From contig JACZYG010000007.1 in the NCBI GenBank assembly GCA_022571215.1, positions 48,342-112,341 on the forward strand: a stretch of 64,000 nt of DNA, in the 5' to 3' direction. This document shows, piece by piece, positions 54,346 to 63,865 of this stretch. The notes beneath the pieces were generated by a model. It searched no databases, was not told the DNA's origin, and saw only the letters and a program-made list of their open reading frames with translations. The number at the start of each line of letters is the position of its first letter. The stretch's first letter is position 1. The position numbers were made by a program, and so were the translations under genes. This stretch comes from Fidelibacterota bacterium (lineage in GTDB: Bacteria; Fidelibacterota; SORT01).

Positions 54346-55073
54346 GCAAGAAGTCGACCTCCTTCCACAGGAATGAACGCGCCCGTGATGAAATCGGAAC
54401 TCTCGATGAGAAATTTCACAGTATTAGCTATGTCATCAGGAGAGCCAATCCGTTTGACGAGAGTTGATTCGGCTATTTTTTTGGTTTTTTCCTCTGAATA
54501 ACCCTCTGGTAACAAGACAGGTCCGGGAAGGATACAGTTCACCTGAATAGAAGGCGCAAGCTCTACCGCCAATACTTTTGTCATCGCCCTGATGCCTCCT
54601 TTGGCAACAAAATAGGGGAGAAAATTTTTGTACGGGCGATCAACCGCCCAGTCACTAAAAGTAATGATCTTCCCGCCACCATTTTTTAACATAACTTTTG
54701 AAGCCCCCTGCACGCATAGCCAGGTTCCTTTCAGGTCGATCGAAATTTGCCTGTCCCAATCCTCTTCGGTGAGATCATCATATTTTATCGGTTTAAAATA
54801 TGACGCCATCGTGATCAGAACATCAATTGAACCGAATTCATCAACGACATATTTGATCATGTTATCAACTTCAGCCGAGTTTGAAACATCAGCTTTAACG
54901 GAAATGGCGGTACTGCCCTGCGCTCGTAATTCTTTTACGAGAGATTCTGCTTCTCTCGAAGAGGTGTTATAGTGAGCGGCAATGTTCGCTCCGCTCTTTG
55001 CAAGAGTCTTCGCGACTACTTGCCCGACTCTTTTAGTTCCCGTAATGAGGACGCTTTTATTCTTTAAATCCAC
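54342..55073 (-). CDS. Short-chain dehydrogenase (pteridine-reductase-like)
   Basis: 243-residue classical SDR: cofactor loop 'ITGTKRVGQVVAKTLA', 'SNSAEVDNMI', catalytic 'YFVAK' (Tyr-x3-Lys), and 'LPGPVLLPEG'. The 'GTKRVG' start resembles pteridine reductases. Substrate uncertain. It lies in a minus-strand operon of ABC ATPase, permease, SDR, MPG and the small protein. Confidence 0.85.
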   Translation of the reverse strand: MDLKNKSVLITGTKRVGQVVAKTLAKSGANIAAHYNTSSREAESLVKELRAQGSTAISVKADVSNSAEVDNMIKYVVDEFGSIDVLITMASYFKPIKYDDLTEEDWDRQISIDLKGTWLCVQGASKVMLKNGGGKIITFSDWAVDRPYKNFLPYFVAKGGIRAMTKVLAVELAPSIQVNCILPGPVLLPEGYSEEKTKKIAESTLVKRIGSPDDIANTVKFLIESSDFITGAFIPVEGGRLLA

Positions 55074-55098
55074 GATTAAAATTCTCTCTGAAGAATCA

Positions 55099-56031
55099 TC
55101 AGGTTCTAAGTTTATATCCGATTTTAAATAAGTACAAGTTAATGGAGCCGAGAACGACCGTAGATATTACGACGGTAAGCATTGCCGTGCTTAAATCAAT
55201 ATCTCCTACACCGAGCATTCCGTATCTCAATCCGTTTACCATGTAAAATATTGGATTGAAAAGAGAGACTTTTGCCCAGAGCGGAGGGAGCATCGAGGTT
55301 GAATAGAAAACGCCACCGAGGTATACCAACGGAGTTATCAAGTAAGTTTGGAATATCCCGAGATGCTCGAATTTTTCCGCGATAAGCCCGGTTATCAGGC
55401 CTAACTGAGAAAATATTGCGCTGACAAAAAATAGGAAAAATCCTACTATTAGGTAATTGTCAACTTGAACGTCCATTAGTAAAAAGCCTGTAAACATTGT
55501 AATTACGCCGACAATAAGACCACGAGCCATCCCTCCGAGTGTCATGGCGGCAACCATCTCGAAATATGAGAGTGGAGAGGTAAGAATATCGGCGATATTA
55601 CCCATATATTTTGACATGAACAGCGAGGAAGATGTGTTCATATATGATGAATTGATGACTCCCATCATCATCAGACCGGGGAAGATATACTGTAAATAAC
55701 TTACACCTTCTATGGAGCTGATTCTCGAGCCGATAGAATATCCGAAGATAGCTATGTAAAGAAGAGCGGAAATAAACGGGGGGACTAAGGTCTGATTCGG
55801 CAGGCTCAGAAATCGGGTTATCTCCCGTTTTAGGAGAGTCCAGAATCCAATCAGCTTGCTGTTGCGGTACTCCCCGTGAGTCTCAAAAATAGATCCTCCA
55901 ACTTTCCTGATTTTGTCTTCAGGTCTGCCACTTCTATGCTCGAGTTCACTAATGCTTCCAGTAGCCGCGATATCGACTGCTTCTTCTTGTCCAGAGAGAA
56001 CACTAACTTCTTGCTCTTTGTTATCCTGCAT
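55099..56031 (-). CDS. ABC-2 type exporter permease with overlapped N-terminus
   Basis: Six-helix ABC-2 permease; helices begin after about residue 80 ('LVPPFISALLYIAIFGYSIG'). The ATG at 56031 has an excellent AAAGGAG five bases upstream, although it lies 181 bases inside the ATPase gene in another frame. No other ATG, GTG or TTG is available before the permease core, except rare CTG or ATT codons near 55853. The first approximately 58 residues are then a hydrophilic, overprinted segment. Drug, polysaccharide or lipid export is plausible; substrate unknown. Confidence 0.85.
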   Translation of the reverse strand: MQDNKEQEVSVLSGQEEAVDIAATGSISELEHRSGRPEDKIRKVGGSIFETHGEYRNSKLIGFWTLLKREITRFLSLPNQTLVPPFISALLYIAIFGYSIGSRISSIEGVSYLQYIFPGLMMMGVINSSYMNTSSSLFMSKYMGNIADILTSPLSYFEMVAAMTLGGMARGLIVGVITMFTGFLLMDVQVDNYLIVGFFLFFVSAIFSQLGLITGLIAEKFEHLGIFQTYLITPLVYLGGVFYSTSMLPPLWAKVSLFNPIFYMVNGLRYGMLGVGDIDLSTAMLTVVISTVVLGSINLYLFKIGYKLRT

Positions 56032-56783
56032 TTGTACTCCTTTAAAGATTCAGGTATTTCTGTAACAGGTGAGGCGGGCGTTACCTCTATCTCCTGATAT
56101 TGGATCTCTTCCATAAGTTTGTTTTTGTCGCCGTCACGGATGATCTTACCGTTATTGATAATGGCTATCTTGTCGCATAATTCCTCCGCTTCCTCGATAT
56201 AGTGAGTAGTCAGGAGAATCGTAGTGCCATTCTCCCTGAGCTCTAACATTGAATCCCATATCTTTTTACGCAATTCAACATCAACCCCTGCGGTCGGTTC
56301 GTCAAGGATAAGTAATTTCGGTTTATGCATCATAGCGCGGGCAATAAGTAGACGGCGTTTCAAACCGCCGCTAAGTTTCCTGAACGGTTTTTTTCTATGT
56401 TCGGTAAGTCCGAAATATTCGAGTAATTCTTCGGTTCTCGTTTTCCGTTCGGAGGAGCTCATCCCAAAATAACCTCCCTGTAAATTTAGAACAGTATCGG
56501 CGGGGAAGAAAAAGTCGAGATTTGGTTCCTGAGGTGATAATCCCACCAATCTGCGCGCTCGCCTGTAATCATCAACGACATCGATTCCAAATACTTTGAC
56601 ACTTCCTGACGTTTTATTTGTTAAACCGGTGATGATATTTATGGTAGTCGTTTTGCCCGCGCCGTTAGGCCCGAGAAAGCCATAAAACTCTCCCTTTTTT
56701 ATGAGGAGATCAATTCCTTTTAAGGCAACATTATTATCGTAAGTTTTTTTTAGATTTCGAATTTCGAGGGCATACTCTGACAC
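55851..56783 (-). CDS. ABC exporter ATPase subunit
   Basis: 310 residues. Walker A 'GPNGAGKTTT', signature 'LSGGLKRRLLIARAMM', Walker B 'LLILDEPTAGVD', D-loop and H-loop 'LLTTHYIEEAEEL'. A C-terminal approximately 80-residue extension (ending 'LEDLFLRLTG') is typical of the DrrA-type family. The start is GTG with AAAGGA upstream. The last 60 residues overlap the permease gene in a second frame. Confidence 0.93.
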   Translation of the reverse strand: MSEYALEIRNLKKTYDNNVALKGIDLLIKKGEFYGFLGPNGAGKTTTINIITGLTNKTSGSVKVFGIDVVDDYRRARRLVGLSPQEPNLDFFFPADTVLNLQGGYFGMSSSERKTRTEELLEYFGLTEHRKKPFRKLSGGLKRRLLIARAMMHKPKLLILDEPTAGVDVELRKKIWDSMLELRENGTTILLTTHYIEEAEELCDKIAIINNGKIIRDGDKNKLMEEIQYQEIEVTPASPVTEIPESLKEYKCRITKSKKLVFSLDKKKQSISRLLEALVNSSIEVADLKTKSGKLEDLFLRLTGSTATAS

Positions 56784-56932
56784 TTACAAATCCTTTCACA
56801 TTTAAGATTGGGAAGTTAAAGACTTTTCGACAGAATTTCAATAGAATATTAGCGACGCTTTTAATCGTCTTATGTATTCTTCATGACTTTTATTATTCCG
56901 GTTGTTAATCTATATTATATCCGTAAGGTGAA

Positions 56933-58033
56933 TTGATGAAAATGTCTTCAAAATTAACTATAGCGCTCTCTTTTGTTATTATTATTTCTTCGGGAGCCGT
57001 ACTCTACGCTCAATCGCTTACCTGCGCGCAATGTGGAAACAGTATCACCTCAGGAAGCTACGTGTCAGTGGATGGTAAGGTGTTTCATCCCGAGCATTTC
57101 AGATGCGCGTATTGCGGAAGAAAGATAGAGAGTGTTCAATATAATAAGCACAACGGTTATTACTATCACCCCGAACATTACGAGCAATTTATAGCTCCAA
57201 GATGCGCTGTTTGTGGTCAAGCGATTCTGGGGCAGTACGTAGAGTACGAAGGAAAAAAATATCATAAGGATCATTATGAGGAGCAAATTGCTCTTAAATG
57301 CAGCTACTGCGGCTTACCTATCAACGGTCAATATTCGATAACTTTCTGGGGAGAAACCTATCATGACTATCACGAGGGGAGAGCCGTCAAATGCGATTAC
57401 TGCCAGAGGTATATTTCCGATGAGGGAACTGCGGGAGGTATTAAATACGAGGACGGAAGAAACATTTGCGGCATTTGTTTAACCAGTGTTATCAATGATG
57501 ACAATGTGGCAAGGCATCTGTTTGAAGAGGTGAAAAAGGAACTCAGGCAATACAGGATTGATATACAATGGGACGAGATAGGTCTATATCTTGTGGACAG
57601 GAATTACATTGCGGGACTGTCGAACGAAACCCGGGTCATAGAAAAACAAACAGGATTTACGTATCACAGGTTCGAAACTATTCGGGGAACTGTTCGGAAC
57701 AAGAAATTTGATATTTACATCCTGAGAGGAATGCCCGAGATGGAATTTATTTCTACGGCAGCTCATGAACTGATGCACGTCTGGCTGTATCTGAATGCTC
57801 CTTATGACATGGATAAGATGATGAGCGAGGGAAGCGCAAATTATGCGTCCTACCTTGTGCTCAAGAAAAGGACTTTGTTTCGCGCAAAATACTTGATCGA
57901 TAATTTAGAAAAGGACAGAGACATTATCTATGGTGACGGGTATAGGAGAATTAAGAGATTAGTCAGAGCCAAAAGAGTCAACGGCTGGTTAGACATTATC
58001 ACCGAGAAAGAGCGGCTGCCGTCGGGATATTAA
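56933..58033 (+). CDS. Secreted LIM-like zinc-finger protein with DA1-type gluzincin domain
   Basis: 366 residues: a signal peptide (residues 1-27, ending 'VLYAQ'), then tandem Cys/His knuckles. The first LIM-type module uses C31, C34, H52, H55 and C58, C61, H79, H82. A second set has C91, C94, H111, H114 and C123, C126, H144, H147, and further pairs are C154/C157 and C179/C182. The C-terminal domain (about 195-366) has 'AAHELMHVW' (HExxH, H278-H282) and 'MSEGSANYASYL' with a candidate third ligand Glu299, as in plant DA1 ('AHEMMHAW', 'EEGICQ'). DA1 proteins are ubiquitin-dependent peptidases in plants; this is an exported bacterial version with no ubiquitin-binding motif. No gene neighbours hint at a substrate. 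Confidence 0.82.
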   Translation: MMKMSSKLTIALSFVIIISSGAVLYAQSLTCAQCGNSITSGSYVSVDGKVFHPEHFRCAYCGRKIESVQYNKHNGYYYHPEHYEQFIAPRCAVCGQAILGQYVEYEGKKYHKDHYEEQIALKCSYCGLPINGQYSITFWGETYHDYHEGRAVKCDYCQRYISDEGTAGGIKYEDGRNICGICLTSVINDDNVARHLFEEVKKELRQYRIDIQWDEIGLYLVDRNYIAGLSNETRVIEKQTGFTYHRFETIRGTVRNKKFDIYILRGMPEMEFISTAAHELMHVWLYLNAPYDMDKMMSEGSANYASYLVLKKRTLFRAKYLIDNLEKDRDIIYGDGYRRIKRLVRAKRVNGWLDIITEKERLPSGY

Positions 58034-58041
58034 AAAGTAAA

Positions 58042-58941
58042 TTATTTAAAAGAAAATATGTTCTTCATAATATGACCGACAATCGCAGGGTTTTCTTTTA
58101 ACCTTCTAACAGAGTAAGCGTACCAATCCTCCCCGAACGGAACATATATTCGTATTCGATGACCGTCGTTTAATATTTTATTTCTAAGTTTCTCGGTCAC
58201 TCCGTAAATCATCTGAAATTCATACTCTTCATTGCTCAGACCGAGCTTGTCAATCAGCCGATAAGCTGAATCCACAAGCTGCTCGTCATGTGTCGCTATC
58301 CCTACATAACAGCCGCTTATTAGCAGCATCTCAAGTAAGCGAGAGAAATTTTGCCGTATCTCGTCTCTTTCTTTGAAGACGATCTCTGCCGGTTCTATGT
58401 AGATACCTTTGCAAAGCCGGATATTGGCTTTAAGTTTTATGAGCTCCTTAACGTCCCTCTCGCTTCTTCTTAGATAAGCTTGAATTACTGTCCCGACATT
58501 TGAATAAATCTTTGAGAACTTGGAATGAATATCAAGAGTTTTAGTAGTGAACTTAGAATCTTCCATGTCTATCCGAATAAAATTATCCAGTTCATCTGAA
58601 AGACGTATCATCTCGTCCATATTTTCAAAGCAAACGCTGTCATCTATTCCCATTCCCAACTGAGTCATCTTAATGGAGATATTCACATCCAATTTCTTTT
58701 TTGCAATAGAGTAGAGAACTTCTTTATAATTGTTTAAATATTTATCTGTTTCTTCAATATCGGTAATTTTTTCGCCGAGAATGTTTATGGTACACATGAA
58801 TCCTTGCTCATTGAGATCGGCAATCACGCGAGCTGCGTCTTCTAAAGTTTCACCCGCGATATATTTTTGCGCAAAACGACTGACTACAGGTTTAGGAATT
58901 ATGGGAAGAATATTGGCAATAGCCGAATTAATAAATCTCAT
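58042..58941 (-). CDS. Proline dehydrogenase (PutA-like, stand-alone)
   Basis: Oxidises proline to pyrroline-5-carboxylate with FAD. 299 residues of a TIM-barrel: 'NISIKMTQLG', 'RLCKGIY' and the C-terminal 'YVPFGEDWYAYSVRRLKENP' that contacts proline. No P5C dehydrogenase lies beside it; the aldehyde dehydrogenase at 21026 is not a clear match to that enzyme. It converges with the LIM-like gene eight bases away. Confidence 0.92.
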   Translation of the reverse strand: MRFINSAIANILPIIPKPVVSRFAQKYIAGETLEDAARVIADLNEQGFMCTINILGEKITDIEETDKYLNNYKEVLYSIAKKKLDVNISIKMTQLGMGIDDSVCFENMDEMIRLSDELDNFIRIDMEDSKFTTKTLDIHSKFSKIYSNVGTVIQAYLRRSERDVKELIKLKANIRLCKGIYIEPAEIVFKERDEIRQNFSRLLEMLLISGCYVGIATHDEQLVDSAYRLIDKLGLSNEEYEFQMIYGVTEKLRNKILNDGHRIRIYVPFGEDWYAYSVRRLKENPAIVGHIMKNIFSFK

Positions 58942-59072
58942 AATATGCTGATTTCGTAATAATTCATTTGCATAAGCGTGGATAAATTATTCGGTACTCA
59001 CCTGAATGACAAGAAAATTAGAGTAGTCGAGAAAAATGAAGCAAAAATCGTCAGATTATTGACGGTTTTATC

Positions 59073-59101
59073 TTGACACTGTTTTAAGACAGTAATAGAT
59101 T
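59073..59101 (+). promoter_or_regulatory. Promoter of the nuo operon
   Basis: TTGACA at 59073-59078, 17-base spacer, TAGATT at 59096-59101, about 40 bases before nuoA. The −35 box is consensus. Confidence 0.6.
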
Positions 59102-59139
59102 AACTTCTCCTAAAATTATAAAGGGGTTTGAATAAAAGT

Positions 59140-59595
59140 ATGCTTTGGGATTTAGGTAGTGTCTTAATGTTCATGGTAACTTCACTGGTTATCATCGGAA
59201 TAACGCTGTTAATTGCCAAATTATTCCGCAGGGACAATCCAACCGAAGAAAAACTTACTTCCTATGAATGCGGAGAAGATCCTGTCGGTAATCCGTGGGT
59301 ACAATTCAATATTCGATTTTATGTTGTTGCTCTTATTTTTCTGATATTTGAAGTCGAGATCGTTTTCCTTTATCCGTGGGCTACCGTTTTCAAAGAGATG
59401 GGCTTTTTTACCTTTGTAGAAATGATGATCTTTGTCGGAATACTACTCGTCGGCTATGCCTATGTATGGGTCAAGGGAGACCTGAACTGGGTATTGCCTA
59501 AACCTAAATACACAGCTGATTTCGATTACAGCAATGTTCCAAGATTTAAAAAGCCTGATGCGGAAAAAGCCCGCAAGTTACAGGCTGTAGAATAA
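59140..59595 (+). CDS. nuoA: NADH-quinone oxidoreductase subunit A
   Basis: Membrane subunit of complex I with three helices. '[23 protein letters not shown]' is the NuoA hallmark, carrying the loop cysteine at the quinone entrance, and '[12 protein letters not shown]' follows. 151 residues from ATG 59140; a TTG at 59128 is in frame but only one base from AAGGGG. First gene of the operon, under the promoter at 59073. Confidence 0.95.
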   Translation: MLWDLGSVLMFMVTSLVIIGITLLIAKLFRRDNPTEEKLTSYECGEDPVGNPWVQFNIRFYVVALIFLIFEVEIVFLYPWATVFKEMGFFTFVEMMIFVGILLVGYAYVWVKGDLNWVLPKPKYTADFDYSNVPRFKKPDAEKARKLQAVE

Positions 59596-59611
59596 GAAAA
59601 GAGGTTATATT

Positions 59612-60103
59612 TTGAGTATAATAGAGAATAAATATCGCGATAACGTGATTATTACCAGTGTGGATAAGTTTATGAATTGGGCTCGGCTTTCCTCTCTCTG
59701 GCCAATCACATTCGGGATAGCTTGCTGCGCTATTGAGATGATGGCTACCGCCGCTTCCAGATATGACCAGGATAGGCTGGGTATTATACCGAGACCCTCT
59801 CCACGTCAAGCGGACATGATGATAGTTGCCGGGACTGTGACTTTCAAGATGGCGAGCAGGATCAAGCGGCTGTACGAGCAGATGCCGGAACCGAAATATG
59901 TCATCGCGATGGGATGCTGCGCTACTTCAGGAGGTCCTTATTGGCAACACGGATATCATGTTATGAAAGGAGTAGACCAGGTTATTCCCGTTGATGTTTA
60001 TGTTCCCGGTTGTCCTCCGAGACCGGAATCACTCTTAGAAGGATTCATCAAACTCCAGGATAAAATAAGACGCGAAACTATCGCTACTACCAAAGCCGCC
60101 TAA
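59612..60103 (+). CDS. nuoB: NADH-quinone oxidoreductase subunit B
   Basis: Carries cluster N2. '[19 protein letters not shown]', '[13 protein letters not shown]' and '[10 protein letters not shown]' supply the four cysteine ligands. The start is TTG with GAGG upstream. 163 residues. It is the operon copy; a divergent paralogue is at 17016. Confidence 0.95.
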   Translation: MSIIENKYRDNVIITSVDKFMNWARLSSLWPITFGIACCAIEMMATAASRYDQDRLGIIPRPSPRQADMMIVAGTVTFKMASRIKRLYEQMPEPKYVIAMGCCATSGGPYWQHGYHVMKGVDQVIPVDVYVPGCPPRPESLLEGFIKLQDKIRRETIATTKAA

Positions 60104-60595
60104 ATGGAATCTTCGGAAGTATTTAAGTTAATAGAGTCTAATTACCCTGATGCACTCAAATCGACGGATTTGGAGGGAACAGAGCAGTCGGTTACCATAG
60201 ACGCGAATTCTATTGTTGATGTTTGCAACTATTTGAAAACCGAATCAGAACTGCAATTTACTTCTTTAATGTGCTTATCGGGTGTGGATTATGAAGACAA
60301 AATGGAGGTAGTTTATCATCTTCACTCTTTATTGCATAATCATCGGGTAACTCTGAAGGTAGAGCTGTCGAGAGAAGATCCGAAACTGCCTACCGTAACC
60401 ACCGTATGGAAAGCAGCTGATTGGCACGAGAGAGAAGCGTATGATATGTACGGTATCGTGTTTGATGGTCACCCGGATCTAAGACGCATTCTTCTTCCGG
60501 ATGACTGGGAAGGATTTCCGCTCAGGAAAGATCATGTTGTCGCGGAAGAGTATCGGGGATGGACTATTCGTAAAATAAAGGACGGATTCGAGTAG
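60104..60595 (+). CDS. nuoC: NADH-quinone oxidoreductase subunit C
   Basis: 30-kDa subunit of the peripheral arm. 'WHEREAYDMYGIVFDGHPDLRRI' and 'DWEGFPLRKD' are the NuoC signature blocks. Starts on the base following the nuoB stop codon. 163 residues. Confidence 0.95.
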   Translation: MESSEVFKLIESNYPDALKSTDLEGTEQSVTIDANSIVDVCNYLKTESELQFTSLMCLSGVDYEDKMEVVYHLHSLLHNHRVTLKVELSREDPKLPTVTTVWKAADWHEREAYDMYGIVFDGHPDLRRILLPDDWEGFPLRKDHVVAEEYRGWTIRKIKDGFE

Positions 60596-60598
60596 AGT

Positions 60599-61720
60599 AT
60601 GCCTGATTTGAAAACAGAAGAGATGGTCGTTCAGATGGGTCCTCAACACCCCGCGACTCACGGAGTGCTCCGGCTTGAAATTACTACAGACGGAGAAATC
60701 GTTAAAAAGATCGATCCGCATATCGGATATCTGCATCGCTGCTTCGAGAAACATTGTGAGGTCCTCAATTATCATCAGATAATACCCTTTGTAGACAGAT
60801 GCGATTACCTCGCAGCGATGAATAACGAACACGGTTATGTGATGGCTGTGGAGAAGCTACTCGATATTGAATTGCCTCCGAGGGTGGAATATATTCGTGT
60901 AATTATGTCTGAACTGAACCGGATAGCGAGTCATTTGGTCGCGCTCGGAACGTTTGGTCTTGATATTGGCGCCATTACCCCATTTTTATTTACTTTCAGG
61001 GATAGAGAGAAAATACTTGATCTGTTTGAAATGACGAGCGGCGCGCGGCTACTTTATAATTACATTTGGATCGGGGGAGTGGCATTTGATCTGCCAAACG
61101 GTTTCGTGGAAAAATGCTTTGAATTTATTGATTACTTTTTGCCAAAGTTGAAAGAATATGACGATCTTCTTTCATATAACAAAATATTCATAGCAAGAAC
61201 AGCTAAAGTGGCTATCATACCGCCTGCTGTTGCGATCGAGTGGGGAATAACAGGCCCGAATTTGAGAGCCTCAGGCGTTGACTGGGACCTCAGGCGTGAC
61301 GAACCTTACTCCATTTATGATAAGTTCGATTGGGATGTTATCGTGGCAGACGGAAGGGTAGGTGTTTTGGGTGATTCATGGTCACGATATTACGTTCGAG
61401 TCCTTGAGATGGAACAGTCTGCGAATATAGTAAAGCAGGCTCTTGAAGGTCTTCCTTCTGATGAAAATGTGAAGTCAGCGGTTCCACGAAAGGTAAAAAC
61501 AAAAGAAGGATCTGTTTTTTTCCGTTCCGAGAATCCGCGCGGTGAGTTGGGTTTTTATATAATTAGTGATGGCAGTGATATACCTCACAGGCTCAAAATG
61601 CGGTCGCCGGCGTTTTGCAATTTAAGCGCCATCTCAGATATAGGAGAGGGATTGCTAATTTCCGATCTTGTTGCGTTGCTCGGAAGTATAGATATAGTGC
61701 TCGGGGAGATAGACAGGTAA
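60599..61720 (+). CDS. nuoD: NADH-quinone oxidoreductase subunit D
   Basis: 49-kDa subunit forming the quinone cavity with NuoB. '[15 protein letters not shown]', '[11 protein letters not shown]' and the C-terminal 'VLGEIDR' are intact. 373 residues, separate from NuoC. Confidence 0.95.
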   Translation: MPDLKTEEMVVQMGPQHPATHGVLRLEITTDGEIVKKIDPHIGYLHRCFEKHCEVLNYHQIIPFVDRCDYLAAMNNEHGYVMAVEKLLDIELPPRVEYIRVIMSELNRIASHLVALGTFGLDIGAITPFLFTFRDREKILDLFEMTSGARLLYNYIWIGGVAFDLPNGFVEKCFEFIDYFLPKLKEYDDLLSYNKIFIARTAKVAIIPPAVAIEWGITGPNLRASGVDWDLRRDEPYSIYDKFDWDVIVADGRVGVLGDSWSRYYVRVLEMEQSANIVKQALEGLPSDENVKSAVPRKVKTKEGSVFFRSENPRGELGFYIISDGSDIPHRLKMRSPAFCNLSAISDIGEGLLISDLVALLGSIDIVLGEIDR

Positions 61721-61721
61721 T

Positions 61722-62780
61722 ATGGACTATTTTATACAGATAGTAACAGATCTCCTGCCCGGATTAGACGGATTACCGGTTTGGCTTGTGATCCCCTCTA
61801 TTATGTTTATGTTCGGAGCATTGATTTTTACGGGAATATCTATCTATTCGTTGATCATTCTTTGGTTCGAGAGAAAAATTGCTGCGCATATGCAAGACAG
61901 GTTGGGACCGATGGAAGTAGGTGGATGGCACGGGTGGCTTCAAACTGTTGCGGATGCGGTAAAGCTTCTGTTAAAAGAGGATATAATTCCCGCGGTGGCG
62001 GATAGAAAACTTTTTAAACTTGCTCCATATATTGTTTTTCTTGCCGCCTTTTCTGTGTTTGCGGTACTCCCGTTTTCTGATAAGATCGTCGGCAGCGAGC
62101 TTAATATCGGCATATTTTACATCCTTGCGGTTTCATCGATCGGCGTTGTCGGAATTTTAATGGCGGGTTGGGCTTCAAACAATAAATGGGCGCTTTTCGG
62201 TTCAATGAGGTCGGTAGCTCAACTTGTCAGCTATGAAATACCCATAGGTCTTTCGATCTTGGTTGTGGTCATGTCCGTTGGATCACTATCCATGAGAGAT
62301 ATAGTGATGGCTCAGGATGGCGGGATATTCAATTGGATGATCTGGCAAAACGCACCTTTTAATTTTATAGCGTTCCTAATTTTGTTTATAGCAGGAACAG
62401 CTGAGACAAACAGAGTTCCATTCGATATACCTGAAGCGGAATCGGAGCTTGTCGCCGGTTTCCATGTTGAGTATTCAGGGATGCGTTTTTCAATATTTTT
62501 CTTAGCTGAATACGCTAATATGCTGGCTGTGGGAATCATAGCTTCCACGCTATTCCTCGGAGGTTGGCAGGGTATTACCGGAGCTTCGAGCGCCCCTGGA
62601 ATCGGATTGATCTGGATGTTACTCAAAGGGTTTTTAATTGTACTTGTTATGATATGGTTTAGGTGGACTCTTCCGCGATTAAGAGTTGATCAGCTTATGT
62701 ACGTTTGCTGGAAAGTTCTTGTACCGATCTCGTTCATTAATATGGTCGGTGCAGGTATATGGATTGGATTATCTTCATGA
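61722..62780 (+). CDS. nuoH: NADH-quinone oxidoreductase subunit H
   Basis: Eight-to-nine helix subunit at the junction of both arms. 'ERKIAAHMQDRLGP', 'ADAVKLLLKEDIIP' and 'NRVPFDIPEAESELVAGFH' are conserved. It follows nuoD by one base, with no nuoE, F or G between them. Confidence 0.95.
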   Translation: MDYFIQIVTDLLPGLDGLPVWLVIPSIMFMFGALIFTGISIYSLIILWFERKIAAHMQDRLGPMEVGGWHGWLQTVADAVKLLLKEDIIPAVADRKLFKLAPYIVFLAAFSVFAVLPFSDKIVGSELNIGIFYILAVSSIGVVGILMAGWASNNKWALFGSMRSVAQLVSYEIPIGLSILVVVMSVGSLSMRDIVMAQDGGIFNWMIWQNAPFNFIAFLILFIAGTAETNRVPFDIPEAESELVAGFHVEYSGMRFSIFFLAEYANMLAVGIIASTLFLGGWQGITGASSAPGIGLIWMLLKGFLIVLVMIWFRWTLPRLRVDQLMYVCWKVLVPISFINMVGAGIWIGLSS

Positions 62781-63361
62781 GAGAGTATTTTATAGATATA
62801 TTTTCGGGTGTCGGATCAGTTCTTGTCGGAATGAAAGTCACTTTCGGTCACCTCTTTACCCGTTCGGTCACGGAACAATATCCCCGTGAAAAAATTGAGA
62901 TGTTCGATCGTTCCCGAAACAGGCTGCATGTGGATATAGAAGACTGTATAGGCTGCTACCTGTGCGATAAGGCATGCCCTGTTGACTGTATCCATATAGA
63001 CACGATAAAAGCAAGACCAGGCGAAGATCTCGGTCTTACAGAAAAATTTGAGAAAAAGAAGACATTCGTGTTTCCTAAATTTGATATTGATATGGCTGAA
63101 TGTTGCTATTGCGGACTCTGTGTATTTCCGTGCCCGACGGAATGTATCTATTGGATATCCGACTATGAATTCGCGGAATATGACCGCAGCAATCTGAATT
63201 ATCATTTTGGAAATGTTACACCGGAGGATGCCCGTGTTAGATATGAAGAAGCGGAAAAATTGAAAATCGAGAAAGATAAAGAGATAGCGCTCAAAAAGAC
63301 AGCTTCCGCGGCTACGAAACCCGCGGCGCCAAAAGATGACTCTAAGGAGTCAACGGATTAG
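62777..63361 (+). CDS. nuoI: NADH-quinone oxidoreductase subunit I
   Basis: Two [4Fe-4S] motifs, CIGCYLCDKACP and CCYCGLCVFPCP, link the input module to cluster N2. The ATG at 62777 overlaps the nuoH stop (ATGA). 194 residues with a Lys/Ala/Pro-rich C-terminal tail of about 45 residues not usual for the family. The operon copy; a paralogue is at 14047. Confidence 0.93.
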   Translation: MREYFIDIFSGVGSVLVGMKVTFGHLFTRSVTEQYPREKIEMFDRSRNRLHVDIEDCIGCYLCDKACPVDCIHIDTIKARPGEDLGLTEKFEKKKTFVFPKFDIDMAECCYCGLCVFPCPTECIYWISDYEFAEYDRSNLNYHFGNVTPEDARVRYEEAEKLKIEKDKEIALKKTASAATKPAAPKDDSKESTD

Positions 63362-63370
63362 AATGAACTG

Positions 63371-63865
63371 ATGGAATCTTTTGTATTTTACATATTTGCT
63401 TTTATGGTCGTCGCAGGCGGTTGGGTGGTCATATACTCCAATAATCTCATTTACTCGGCGTTTTCATTGCTTTTTACCTTTGTCGGGCTTGCAGGATTAT
63501 ATGGATTACTGATGGCTGATTTTATTGCAGCCACCCAAATATTGATCTACGCCGGCGGTGTGCTAATTTTATTGTTGTTCGGAATCATGCTGACAGCCCG
63601 CAAGACGAGCATAGAGATAACTCAGTCAAATCTGCCTCGATTACCGGGAGCGATAATTTCAAGCCTGATATTTCTTCTATTGATGGTTGTGATTTTTAGC
63701 GAACCGAACTGGAATTCTGCGACGAATCCCGGTGTAAAGGAAACGGTTCCTGTAATAGGCAAGCTTCTGATGACAAAATATCTTATACCTTTTGAGTTAG
63801 CATCCATATTGCTGTTAGCAGCTCTTATAGGCTCTGTGTTTATAGCGAGAAGAGAGGATTCTTGA
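63371..63865 (+). CDS. nuoJ: NADH-quinone oxidoreductase subunit J
   Basis: Five-helix membrane subunit. '[23 protein letters not shown]' and '[20 protein letters not shown]' are the conserved pair of helices. 164 residues. Its stop overlaps the nuoK start. Confidence 0.93.
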   Translation: MESFVFYIFAFMVVAGGWVVIYSNNLIYSAFSLLFTFVGLAGLYGLLMADFIAATQILIYAGGVLILLLFGIMLTARKTSIEITQSNLPRLPGAIISSLIFLLLMVVIFSEPNWNSATNPGVKETVPVIGKLLMTKYLIPFELASILLLAALIGSVFIARREDS

